7,576 nt of DNA from Acidobacteriaceae bacterium. GTDB taxonomy: Bacteria; Acidobacteriota; Terriglobia; Terriglobales; SbA1. A program made the translations under genes and the position numbers. Positions 1-7,072 of the stretch are shown piece by piece. Position 1 is the first letter of the stretch. Each line of letters starts with the position of its first letter. The notes beneath the pieces are model-generated. The model worked only from the letters and a program-made list of their open reading frames with translations. It had not been told where the DNA came from and did not search any database. The stretch lies in assembly GCA_019237515.1 (NCBI GenBank), contig JAFAGX010000421.1, positions 1-7,576 on the forward strand, in the 5' to 3' direction.

Positions 1-1996
1 TTACGGCCTGCGCTGGTCGTTCTTTCCTCCACCATGGGAAACCAACGGACTGCAGACGGCTCCCACTTACGGTTTGGGGACGCAGTTCAACCAAAATGTT
101 GCCAACATGGAGCGTGGTCTGGGATATACATCGATGCCTCCGATCGAGTTCAATTTGGGTGGTCCTGTGAATAATGGTCCCGGCTTCTATCCTTCCGAAA
201 AAACCGATTGGTCTCCGCGAATCTCGATTGCCTACTCGCCTCGCCCTGAAAGTGCGCTGCTCCGGAAGATCTTTGGCGATAACGACAAGACCGTCATCCG
301 TGTCGGGGCCAGCCGGGTATACGACCGCGCCGGCTTCGCGCTCCTGAATACCTTCGACCAGATCGGTTCAGCCGGCTTGACCACAACTTTGCAGAACGCT
401 TGCTGCACGTTTGGCGTCACTAGTGCCGAGGATCTGCCTCGTATCACTGCCATCAATACCATTCCCAAGTACAACATCGGTAGACCTCCTGTTCTATTCT
501 TGCAGCCACCGCCCGCAGGAGGCTTTCCGCAGATTCCAAGCACAACAGGGCAGGCCAATCTCTGGGGCACCGACAACACGCTAAAGACACCGCATGCTTA
601 CACTGTCGATTTTTCGATCGGGCGTGAACTGCCGCAACGTTTTTCGCTGCAGCTTTCCTACGTTGGGCGCTTCGGCCGCGATCTGCTCACCCAGCGCGAT
701 TTAACTCAGCCACTGGATATTGTCGATCCAAAGACGGGAATCGATTACTACAAGGCAGCATCGGCGCTTTCCAATCTGGCGAGGAAGTTTGCGTTAGCGA
801 ATAACGGAGGAAAACCGACGAATTTTTACCAGGCCACCATCACACAGGCGCAGATCGAAAGCATCACAGCGGCGATGCTCGGCCCAACCTCTCGCTATTG
901 GATTGATATGATCCCGCCCCTCCGGCCGGGCGCCGCCTACTATTCGGACACCTTCCTGACGGGAGTCAATCCCTCCCACAACCCCACCGACAGCCTGATT
1001 CAAGAAGTGTTCAACATGTATTACAACCCGGCACTCTCGGTGATTGGCGATGAGATCGTGGGTTTGGCCGACATCGATTCCTATGGAGGGATCGGCGACA
1101 ACATCGGTTCGGGCTCCTATTTCTTCAATAACAAACTCGGTCAATTCCTCAACAATCAGGCATTCTCGATGTACGCCTGGAGTTCAATCGGCAGTTCCAG
1201 TTATCATGCGCTCCAGGCCAGCCTGCGAAAGCAATTCAGCCGTGGCGTTCAATTCGATCTGAACTACACCTTCTCGAAATCCCTGGACATTACTTCGGCG
1301 GCGTCGCGCGTCGGATTTGCCGTGTACGGCTACACCAATATCGGACTGGTGGGGAGCCGATTGGCTAACGCGTTTTCGCCGAAGCTGGCTCGAGCGCCTT
1401 CCGATTTCGATCTCACGCACCAGTTGAATCTCAATTGGATTGCGGACCTTCCCTTCGGCAGAGGACGTGCGCTCGCCAGCAACGCTGGCGGCGTGTTGAA
1501 CGGCATCATCGGCAACTGGCAACTTTCCGGTGTGGCCCGCTGGACCAGCGGATTTCCCTTCAGTGTAGATGGCGGGCAGCGCTGGCCCACGGACTGGTTC
1601 TTGACCGCTATCGCGCAGGAAACCGCAAAACCGAAAACCGGTACGTTCAAGGGTAATGGACAAGTGAACGTGTTCGCCGATCCCGCTGCCGCGCAGGCCG
1701 CCTTCACCTTGCCGCTGCCAGGGCAGGTCGGCTCTCGCAATGTTCTTCGCGGAGATGGCTATGCCGGTTTGGATATGAGCTTAGTGAAGCGCTGGAAGAT
1801 GCCGTATAACGAAGCTCACAGCTTGCAGTTTCGTTGGGAGGTGTTCAACGTCCTGAACCTCACGCGCTTTAATGCGCAGGGTGTGGGCTCATCTCTGCTG
1901 ACGTCTCTCACGCAGCAACCGAATAATTTCGGAGTGTACACAAGTCTGTTAACGCAACCGAGGGTTATGCAGTTCGCACTCCGCTACGAGTTCTAA
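1..1996 (+). CDS. Oar-like TonB-dependent outer-membrane receptor, C-terminal part (5' end outside window)
   Basis: The reading frame is open from the first complete codon at position 2 to a TAA at 1994-1996, giving 664 residues with no stop, so the gene begins left of the window. A TTG at 74 is only an in-frame codon, not the real start. What is visible is the beta-barrel of the Oar-like family (carboxypeptidase-regulatory-like TonB receptors): the motif YGLRW at the edge, a WSPRISIAYSP block, SYVGRFGRDL, SSYHALQASLRKQFSRG followed by LNYTFSKSLD, DFDLTHQLNLNWIADLPFGRGR, NWQLSGVARWTSGFPFSV, and a C-terminal LRYEF ending in Phe, as expected for outer-membrane barrels. The N-terminal signal peptide, carboxypeptidase-regulatory-like domain and plug are presumably upstream. 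About 165 residues (nt 690-1195) separate two conserved barrel strands, predicting a large surface loop. The role is probably uptake of an unknown large substrate; the ligand cannot be read from sequence. Confidence 0.9.
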   Translation, partial: YGLRWSFFPPPWETNGLQTAPTYGLGTQFNQNVANMERGLGYTSMPPIEFNLGGPVNNGPGFYPSEKTDWSPRISIAYSPRPESALLRKIFGDNDKTVIRVGASRVYDRAGFALLNTFDQIGSAGLTTTLQNACCTFGVTSAEDLPRITAINTIPKYNIGRPPVLFLQPPPAGGFPQIPSTTGQANLWGTDNTLKTPHAYTVDFSIGRELPQRFSLQLSYVGRFGRDLLTQRDLTQPLDIVDPKTGIDYYKAASALSNLARKFALANNGGKPTNFYQATITQAQIESITAAMLGPTSRYWIDMIPPLRPGAAYYSDTFLTGVNPSHNPTDSLIQEVFNMYYNPALSVIGDEIVGLADIDSYGGIGDNIGSGSYFFNNKLGQFLNNQAFSMYAWSSIGSSSYHALQASLRKQFSRGVQFDLNYTFSKSLDITSAASRVGFAVYGYTNIGLVGSRLANAFSPKLARAPSDFDLTHQLNLNWIADLPFGRGRALASNAGGVLNGIIGNWQLSGVARWTSGFPFSVDGGQRWPTDWFLTAIAQETAKPKTGTFKGNGQVNVFADPAAAQAAFTLPLPGQVGSRNVLRGDGYAGLDMSLVKRWKMPYNEAHSLQFRWEVFNVLNLTRFNAQGVGSSLLTSLTQQPNNFGVYTSLLTQPRVMQFALRYEF

Positions 1997-2012
1997 TTTT
2001 CTGCAGAGCGTG

Positions 2013-4541
2013 TCAGGTAGCCGCGAGCATGCGAGTTGGCGCTTCGGTTTCGAGGCTGTCGGAAATCAGCACGACGGCCTCAGATTTCGCCGCAATTCCC
2101 TCTGGCAGGACGGCTGGCGATTCGACTGTGATGCCCTCAACGGCCACTCCCAGGAGATCACCCAACCGTTGAAAGCGTTCAAGCCATCGTGGGGTGAGCC
2201 GCGCATCTTGTGCGGGCGAGATCGCCTGCAATAGTTCGTGATACACGTTCTGCGCCCGCCAGAGGTCCAATTTGAAAAGCGGGTCTTGTGCTAAAAGGAG
2301 CAGTGCTTCCAGCGTCGCAAGCGTGGTTGAGTCGAATGGATCTGCCGCCCACCGCTCCAGTCCGATCTCTAAACGCTCACGCAGCACCGATCCCAGACAG
2401 CAGACCTCAAGGCTGATCCCGTCCCGCGTGGCAGTATCCAGAAGTTTTCGGATGCGGCCGACATCCGGTGTTTCTTCCCTCAAACAATGTTGAATGGCAT
2501 TCCCGAGCACGAAATTCGCCGATACTTGCAGAATTGGCGGGATCGGCAGGTGAAGTTCGGAGAGAAAGCTGATCAGGGAAGCATGCTGCCGATACACCTT
2601 GCCGTAGACGCGCTCGATGTCAGCCAACGCAGAATGAACGATTTGCTTCAGAATCCGTTGTCGCTCGTCATGAAACAGCGACTTAAGAGAGTAAGTGGCG
2701 CCGGGAAACCAATCTTCAATTACGCGTAAGCACCCGGCGAAGTCTTCGCTTGAAAATGCCGCACTTCCCTGTTCCAGCAACGACCGAAATCCTTCCGTGC
2801 CACGGCACGGGCGAATTCCGGCAGTCAGGTTGTGTTCTCCTAGATACAGCACCGCAAAGCAGAACTTCAGTTGGCCGCGAGTCGTGCGTGAACTGATCCG
2901 AGCACGCCCAATCGCAAATTTAGCCCTGCCGTTGTCGAAAGGATGCAATTCGAGCAAGTGCGCGTCGTAACAATACATTGACTTCGCGTCACGGTAACCG
3001 TCAAAAAGCGAGCTGATGACATAATGCGCGGCAACGCCGCAGAGATCCAACATCGCAGGCCGGACGAATCTCTCGTAAATACTTCGGCCATTGCCAAACT
3101 CCGAGATGTTACTCCAAACTTTTTCCAGCTGGATCAGGAACTGCTCTTCGCGCTGCCCACCAAACAACTGCTCGCTTAATTGCACCGCGCGGCCGGCGTA
3201 GTGAAGAACCTGGACGGTTTCGGGCCCGGTTGGCTCGTCGAAGAACCATCCACAACTCGTATACATCAGCATCAGATGCCGCTGCATTTCGAGCAACCGC
3301 AACGCGCGTACCTTCTCATCGGGAGATAAATGCCGTATCGCGTGCTCATCCAGGAAGTTGTCCACAGTGCGCGCTGAACGGTCGATTACAGCTTTGACAT
3401 ACTCATCACGAGCGATCCAGGGATCTTGTAGCAGCTCTTTCGCGCCGCCATGGTACAAATCGGTGAGTTCGTCGCGCAGCCAGTCGAGCGCATCCCGCAG
3501 CGGTTTTCGCCATTCCTGTTTCCAGTGAGGATTCGAGCCGGAGTTGCATCCGCAATTGCTTTCCCACCGTGCAACGCCATGCATACAACTCCAGGACGTG
3601 CGCTCCAGAATTTCCACTTCTTGCGAAGGCGGATGCTGCGCGAAATACTCGCCGTAGTTCGTGAGTCTCCCGAGCTTGCTTTGTTCGATGTAGTCGAGTG
3701 CATACGCAAGCGCCATGTCGCCGTGCACATGATGATGGCCGTAGGTTTCGCCATCCGTCGCAATGTGGATAAGCTGCGCAGAATCCCCTTCGGGATCGAA
3801 CCTGCTGGTCAGCCTTCGCGCGAGGTTCTCGCCGCTGAAGAGCAATTTCTCGAAGGCGACCGCGCGCGAGACTTCCCCATCGTAAAAAAAGAGACCAATG
3901 CTGCGACCGGATGGCAGGTTGCAAATGTAGGCGCGTCGCGAGTCAATCCCCTGGCCATTGACGTTGATCCACCCCGAATCAGCATCCGATCGCAGCTTAG
4001 CTGCCTGGTGTGGAGCAAGAATTGTGAATTTGATGCCCGCGGAACTTAGGATTTCGAGTGTCTCCACATCCACCGCGGTTTCGGGAAGCCACATGCCCTC
4101 TGGATCTCGTCGAAAGCGATGCTGGAAGTCCCGAAGCCCCCATGCGATTTGCGTCCGTTTGTCACGGGAGTTTGCTAAAGGAAGAATGAGATGGTTATAA
4201 GCTTGTGCGATGGCCGAGCCGTGACCGGAAAATATTTTTTGGCTTTCGCCGTCAGCTTTCAGAATTTGCTCGTAGGCCTGCGGGGTGCGCGCTTCCATCC
4301 ACGACAGCAAAGTTGGGCCGAAATTGAAGCTGATCCGAGCATAGTTGTTGACGATTTTCGTAATTCGCCGCTGGCCATCCAGTATGCGTGACGCACCGTT
4401 CGGCAAGTAACATTCTGCCGTGATCCGTTCGTTCCAATCGTGGTAAGGAGCAGCCGAGTCCTGCGATTCAACCGCTTCTAGCCATGCATTTTCCCGTGGC
4501 GGCTGGTAAAAGTGGCAATGAATACAAACCAAGCACTGCAT
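2013..4541 (-). CDS. GH57-type glycoside hydrolase with DUF3536 region
   Basis: An 842-residue protein (stop TGA at 2013-2015), predicted cytoplasmic with no signal peptide. The N-terminal GH57 domain shows HCHFYQPPREN at residues 8-18, the family's first motif. WLPE at 151-154 has E154 in the place of the GH57 nucleophile, and TDGETYGHHH at 262-271 has D263 in the place of the acid/base. The DUF3536 region follows, with SWSCMHGVARW at 316-326, CGC at 330-332, LDWLRDEL near 352 and YTSCGWFFDE at 427-436. GH57 enzymes act on alpha-glucans such as glycogen or starch; the reaction of DUF3536 members is not established, so the substrate is inferred. Start: ATG at 4541 fits where family homologues begin and has a weak GGAA seven bases upstream. 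An ATG at 4616 (25 residues more) has GGAG eight bases upstream and is the main alternative. The frame stays open to 4841 but would then overlap the next gene by 86 bases. It is convergent with the left receptor. Confidence 0.88.
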   Translation of the reverse strand: MQCLVCIHCHFYQPPRENAWLEAVESQDSAAPYHDWNERITAECYLPNGASRILDGQRRITKIVNNYARISFNFGPTLLSWMEARTPQAYEQILKADGESQKIFSGHGSAIAQAYNHLILPLANSRDKRTQIAWGLRDFQHRFRRDPEGMWLPETAVDVETLEILSSAGIKFTILAPHQAAKLRSDADSGWINVNGQGIDSRRAYICNLPSGRSIGLFFYDGEVSRAVAFEKLLFSGENLARRLTSRFDPEGDSAQLIHIATDGETYGHHHVHGDMALAYALDYIEQSKLGRLTNYGEYFAQHPPSQEVEILERTSWSCMHGVARWESNCGCNSGSNPHWKQEWRKPLRDALDWLRDELTDLYHGGAKELLQDPWIARDEYVKAVIDRSARTVDNFLDEHAIRHLSPDEKVRALRLLEMQRHLMLMYTSCGWFFDEPTGPETVQVLHYAGRAVQLSEQLFGGQREEQFLIQLEKVWSNISEFGNGRSIYERFVRPAMLDLCGVAAHYVISSLFDGYRDAKSMYCYDAHLLELHPFDNGRAKFAIGRARISSRTTRGQLKFCFAVLYLGEHNLTAGIRPCRGTEGFRSLLEQGSAAFSSEDFAGCLRVIEDWFPGATYSLKSLFHDERQRILKQIVHSALADIERVYGKVYRQHASLISFLSELHLPIPPILQVSANFVLGNAIQHCLREETPDVGRIRKLLDTATRDGISLEVCCLGSVLRERLEIGLERWAADPFDSTTLATLEALLLLAQDPLFKLDLWRAQNVYHELLQAISPAQDARLTPRWLERFQRLGDLLGVAVEGITVESPAVLPEGIAAKSEAVVLISDSLETEAPTRMLAAT

Positions 4542-4755
4542 TTGGACGTTCCGGAGCAATGGAAAAGAGTCAGGCACTGTTGCAGGTCCGAGGCAGGCTG
4601 TCGTTACTGGCCGCATCGCCTCTGCTCCAGCGATGCGTTTAAAAATATCCTGAAGTCGGCCAGATAAGAAGAGGCAGATGTGATTCCTCAACTGTGTAAA
4701 AAGCAGATCGCGACGAGACGATTTAGTTGTGAACGGCGACCCAATGAAATCGACG
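4542..4755. other. Intergenic gap before the GH57 gene; leader or promoter region, nothing firm
   Basis: The 214 bases between the dioxygenase stop and the chosen GH57 start hold no supported gene. The minus-strand GH57 frame runs open through this gap, so part of it (4542-4616) is coding if the upstream ATG is used. On the minus strand there is a GGAG at 4628-4625 suited to the ATG at 4616. A CGATTT/AAATCG inverted repeat of six bases with a long loop lies just after the dioxygenase stop, which is too weak to call a terminator. No convincing -35/-10 pair was found. Confidence 0.5.
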
Positions 4756-5499
4756 TCACTTCGGGGGTTCCCAACCTTCGGGCAGCATATCGAAGGCGAG
4801 GGTGTCACGGTAGGCGAACTCGTTGCCTTGTAGCACGGCAACTGGCGTCAACATGTGCCATACCCGATCATCGTCGAAGACATAACACTCGCCCGACTCG
4901 CGCATGGTGAAGCGGTCGATTTCGTGTTTGTCATTATCAGTGATAACGACTTCGCCTCCAACCGCTCCGCAGCGGCTCAACAGATGGGTCACTATGTATT
5001 TTTCTCCGTCTTTGTGCAAGCCGGGTGGGCTGGTGTCGCAGGGTCGACCCGGCCGCGCGGTGAAGCGGATCACATGCATGTTCACTAAATATTTCGCACC
5101 CACCTTCGAGAGCGGCAGGTATGAGAGATGATAGGCAATTATCTTGCGAACACCTGCAGCCCCGGCAACCTCCTGCGGCAGGGGAGCATACTCTCGCGGA
5201 ACATCGCCGATTGTGGTGTTGTATTTTTTCAGCTGCACGTAGGGCGTACTCTCTTCAATAAGCGACACTTTGACGCCGCCTTCGACGACCTCGGCGCAGA
5301 GCCGATTTAGCGAACGATACCGGTCGCCCCCGTCATAATATTTATCTCTTGCCATGGACCACGCGGCATGTGACAACGCATCGAGCGTGCGCGCTATCTC
5401 TTCGTCAACTCTGAGCGGCTGACGGCTAAAGCCCCGCTCGACAATGTCGGTTCTTGACCTCTCGTTCACTTCAATGGGTATAAAGCCATCCTGAGTCAT
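4756..5499 (-). CDS. 2-oxoglutarate/Fe(II)-dependent dioxygenase, PF10014 type
   Basis: A 247-residue soluble protein with no signal peptide. It carries the double-stranded beta-helix metal site: H162-K-D164 in GLHKDGEKYIV, and H215 in DDDRVWHMLTPV as the distal ligand. R231 in AYRDTLAFDML is placed to bind the 2-oxoglutarate carboxylate. GGEVVITDND (181-190) between them is typical of the 2OG-Fe dioxygenase family that includes Bacillus L-isoleucine 4-hydroxylase. Such enzymes hydroxylate small molecules, often free aliphatic amino acids, using O2 and 2-oxoglutarate; the substrate here is not predictable. All metal and co-substrate residues are present, so an active enzyme is expected. Start: ATG at 5499 is preceded by GAGAGGA about four bases away. 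The frame is open up to an ATG at 5637, but the extra 46 residues are low-complexity, lack family features and cover an intergenic hairpin. The gene follows the amidohydrolase after 155 bases. Confidence 0.88.
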   Translation of the reverse strand: MTQDGFIPIEVNERSRTDIVERGFSRQPLRVDEEIARTLDALSHAAWSMARDKYYDGGDRYRSLNRLCAEVVEGGVKVSLIEESTPYVQLKKYNTTIGDVPREYAPLPQEVAGAAGVRKIIAYHLSYLPLSKVGAKYLVNMHVIRFTARPGRPCDTSPPGLHKDGEKYIVTHLLSRCGAVGGEVVITDNDKHEIDRFTMRESGECYVFDDDRVWHMLTPVAVLQGNEFAYRDTLAFDMLPEGWEPPK

Positions 5500-5502
5500 A
5501 AG

Positions 5503-5509
5503 TCCTCTC
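5503..5509 (-). promoter_or_regulatory. Ribosome binding site of the dioxygenase gene
   Basis: On the minus strand GAGAGGA lies three to four bases before the ATG at 5499. This decides the start against the upstream in-frame ATG at 5637. Spacing is slightly short, but the match to the anti-Shine-Dalgarno core is good. Confidence 0.6.
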
Positions 5510-5548
5510 GTTGGCGACAGGATCGGTAAACGAAGCCGAGGATCGTAT

Positions 5549-5562
5549 TTCTGTGTTCTGTG
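5549..5562. repeat. Tandem TTCTGTG heptamer
   Basis: Two exact copies of TTCTGTG lie head to tail at 5549-5555 and 5556-5562. A third copy is at 5614-5620, inside the right arm of the neighbouring hairpin; copies two and three share the longer word TTCTGTGCT. The cluster lies 50-120 bases before the dioxygenase start, where an operator could lie. It may also be chance; the words are short. Confidence 0.35.
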
Positions 5563-5589
5563 CTGGTGCTGACGGAAAACCGAGGCCAC

Positions 5590-5636
5590 TGAAGCGTCAC
5601 AGAGGCAAAGGCTTTCTGTGCTACGCCCCCGCTTCA
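5590..5636. repeat. Imperfect hairpin in the amidohydrolase-dioxygenase gap
   Basis: CACAGA at 5598-5603 pairs with TCTGTG at 5615-5620 around an 11-base loop. The stem extends outward either by GCGT (5594-5597) with ACGC (5623-5626) across a two-base bulge, or by TGAAGCG (5590-5596) with CGCTTCA (5630-5636) across a larger asymmetric loop. It lies 19 bases past the amidohydrolase stop on the minus strand. No T-tract follows on either strand, so it is not a standard intrinsic terminator. It may be an mRNA 3'-end or processing structure, or a binding site; the folding is by eye only. Confidence 0.45.
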
Positions 5637-5654
5637 CGCATATGACTTTATCAG

Positions 5655-7058
5655 CTACGGAGCGGCATGTGGGGTTGCCGTAGCTGCGGTTGTCATCTGA
5701 TTTCCAGCGCGCGGCAATGTCGGCAAGCCGAACAGCTTCGCGCTCGTATCATGGAAGTAGTCGCGGGCAATCTCAAGCGCCCTCGGCTCTGTGACTTCTC
5801 CTTCGGAGACCATTTGGGCCAAAGCCGCAGCTGCCGCAGTGCGAGCCGTGTACACGGCTACCCAGTAGGTTTCGGGCACGGCCACTTCCCGCGAATACGG
5901 AAAGCAATCGGAGCCAAAAACAACTTTTTCGGGAAACGTTTCAAACCACAATTTGAGAATGCGGCTGTACTCCGCCGGATATACCAGCAGAATGAATTCC
6001 GACGAGTCGAGATACACATTGGGGAGGGCTGCCAGCCAGATCGACTGTCGATCGTACGGAAAACCGCCGTGAATCATGACAAAAATCGTGTCCTTGTAAC
6101 GCGGGTCCTTAAGAATGTTCTCCAGGTCCATGGCATTGCCTTCGACCAGGTGATAGTAATTTCCGCTGCCTACGGCGGAGTGGATGTGCACCTCAAGTTT
6201 CATCGGGCCTGCGTGCGCGATCAGATAACGGAAGACGTAATCCTGGAAAATGACATAATCCTCATTCGAGGGAACGCCGCCCGCCGCATATCGGCGGTAG
6301 ATAGCCTCCGCTTTTTCCCGCGGCGGATCGCTGATGTTAACCAGCGAACGAAAGTAAGGCGCTTCAAACTTGATGGCCAGCGCGCCTTGTGATTTGACCT
6401 GCTCGAGTACCTTCATCATCGCCGCTTCATAACCGGCGAGATCGGGCGGCAGTTGCGACATGCCAGCCTGGGTCAAGTATCGGTGGAGGGCTTTCTCCTG
6501 GATGGGGAAAAATACCGCGCGATCGGGATTGATGGCCAGATCGCGATTGTCGAATGGAAACATGAATGGATCCACGAACACTACCCAGCGGAAACGCGAA
6601 TTGCCTTCCAGATAGTCCATGGCGACGCGGTTGGCTACACCCGCCTGGATTCCGACCTTATCGAGAGTCTTGTTGAAGTACTCATTCGCACCCTGTTTGC
6701 GCAGTTCGTCATCTTTTTCATAAAGCCAGCGAACGTGGTCAGGTGAAAAATCTGTGTAGGGGTAGCCATACAAAGCTTTCGCGGCTGTAACCCACTCCGG
6801 ATTGTTGGTGCGGGTGCGGAGAGGATCGAGGTCAGTGACGGTAACGGCCATGGCGTCTACATCGGTGTCGTCCCAATATCCGGGATGCGCGTGCATATCA
6901 ACGATAGGAATCTTCTCGATTTGCGGGAGCAAACGTTTGTAGATAGCGGCTACGTCGGGATTCGGCAGAGGAACAGCTTGGGCCAAAAGAGCTGATACAG
7001 AAGCAAGCACGAATACGACAAGCATTCCAAACCAGATCCATCTTGACCTGAGAGTCAT
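5655..7058 (-). CDS. Secreted metal-dependent amidohydrolase-2 family protein (PF04909 type)
   Basis: A 467-residue protein (stop TAG at 5655-5657). Residues 1-28 form a signal peptide: RSRW near the start, a hydrophobic core at 10-25 and a probable cut after LLA (26) or AQA (28), so it acts in the periplasm or outside the cell. The TIM-barrel amidohydrolase site is readable: H56-A-H58 in VDMHAHPG, K230 in AIKFEAPY, H291 and H293 in EVHIH, H330 in MIHGG and D384 in FGSDCFPYS, the expected metal and catalytic set. The family hydrolyses or decarboxylates small ring or carboxylate compounds; the substrate is unknown. Start: ATG at 7058 has GGAGGA seven bases upstream. The ATG at 7073 would overlap the receptor stop and would place the Shine-Dalgarno sequence inside the gene. 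Fourteen bases separate it from the receptor gene, indicating an operon and a substrate probably linked to that receptor. Confidence 0.9.
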   Translation of the reverse strand: MTLRSRWIWFGMLVVFVLASVSALLAQAVPLPNPDVAAIYKRLLPQIEKIPIVDMHAHPGYWDDTDVDAMAVTVTDLDPLRTRTNNPEWVTAAKALYGYPYTDFSPDHVRWLYEKDDELRKQGANEYFNKTLDKVGIQAGVANRVAMDYLEGNSRFRWVVFVDPFMFPFDNRDLAINPDRAVFFPIQEKALHRYLTQAGMSQLPPDLAGYEAAMMKVLEQVKSQGALAIKFEAPYFRSLVNISDPPREKAEAIYRRYAAGGVPSNEDYVIFQDYVFRYLIAHAGPMKLEVHIHSAVGSGNYYHLVEGNAMDLENILKDPRYKDTIFVMIHGGFPYDRQSIWLAALPNVYLDSSEFILLVYPAEYSRILKLWFETFPEKVVFGSDCFPYSREVAVPETYWVAVYTARTAAAAALAQMVSEGEVTEPRALEIARDYFHDTSAKLFGLPTLPRAGNQMTTAATATPHAAP

Positions 7059-7065
7059 CAATGAT

Positions 7066-7071
7066 TCCTCC
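7066..7071 (-). promoter_or_regulatory. Strong ribosome binding site of the amidohydrolase gene
   Basis: GGAGGA on the minus strand, seven bases before the ATG at 7058. It begins one base after the receptor's TGA (7075-7073), so ribosomes ending the receptor would stop on top of it. This layout suits translational coupling and settles the amidohydrolase start. Confidence 0.85.
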
Positions 7072-7072
7072 A

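Noticed and set aside
1184..1740. Overlapping minus-strand open frames inside the left receptor
   Set aside because: They are antisense to well-conserved barrel motifs, overlap each other in two frames, and neither resembles a known protein.
3884..3890. Run of seven A (seven T on the coding strand) in the GH57 gene as a frameshift site
   Set aside because: The reading frame continues through conserved sequence on both sides (GLFFYDGE), so there is no sign of a frameshift or pseudogene.
3450..4049. A 199-codon plus-strand open frame inside the GH57 gene
   Set aside because: It is antisense to strongly conserved GH57/DUF3536 motifs and has no recognisable protein features of its own.
4680..4755. 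Intrinsic terminator after the dioxygenase gene
   Set aside because: There is a T-run on the minus strand (CTTTTTA), but no GC-rich stem directly before it; only a weak six-base inverted repeat with a long loop.
5500..5637. Longer dioxygenase form starting at ATG 5637
   Set aside because: The 46 extra residues lack family similarity, cover the hairpin and repeats, and the Shine-Dalgarno sequence sits before ATG 5499.
5667..6392. A 241-codon plus-strand open frame inside the amidohydrolase gene
   Set aside because: It is fully antisense to a gene with a complete catalytic set and signal peptide. Its translation shows no recognisable domain, and it has the look of a GC-driven shadow frame.
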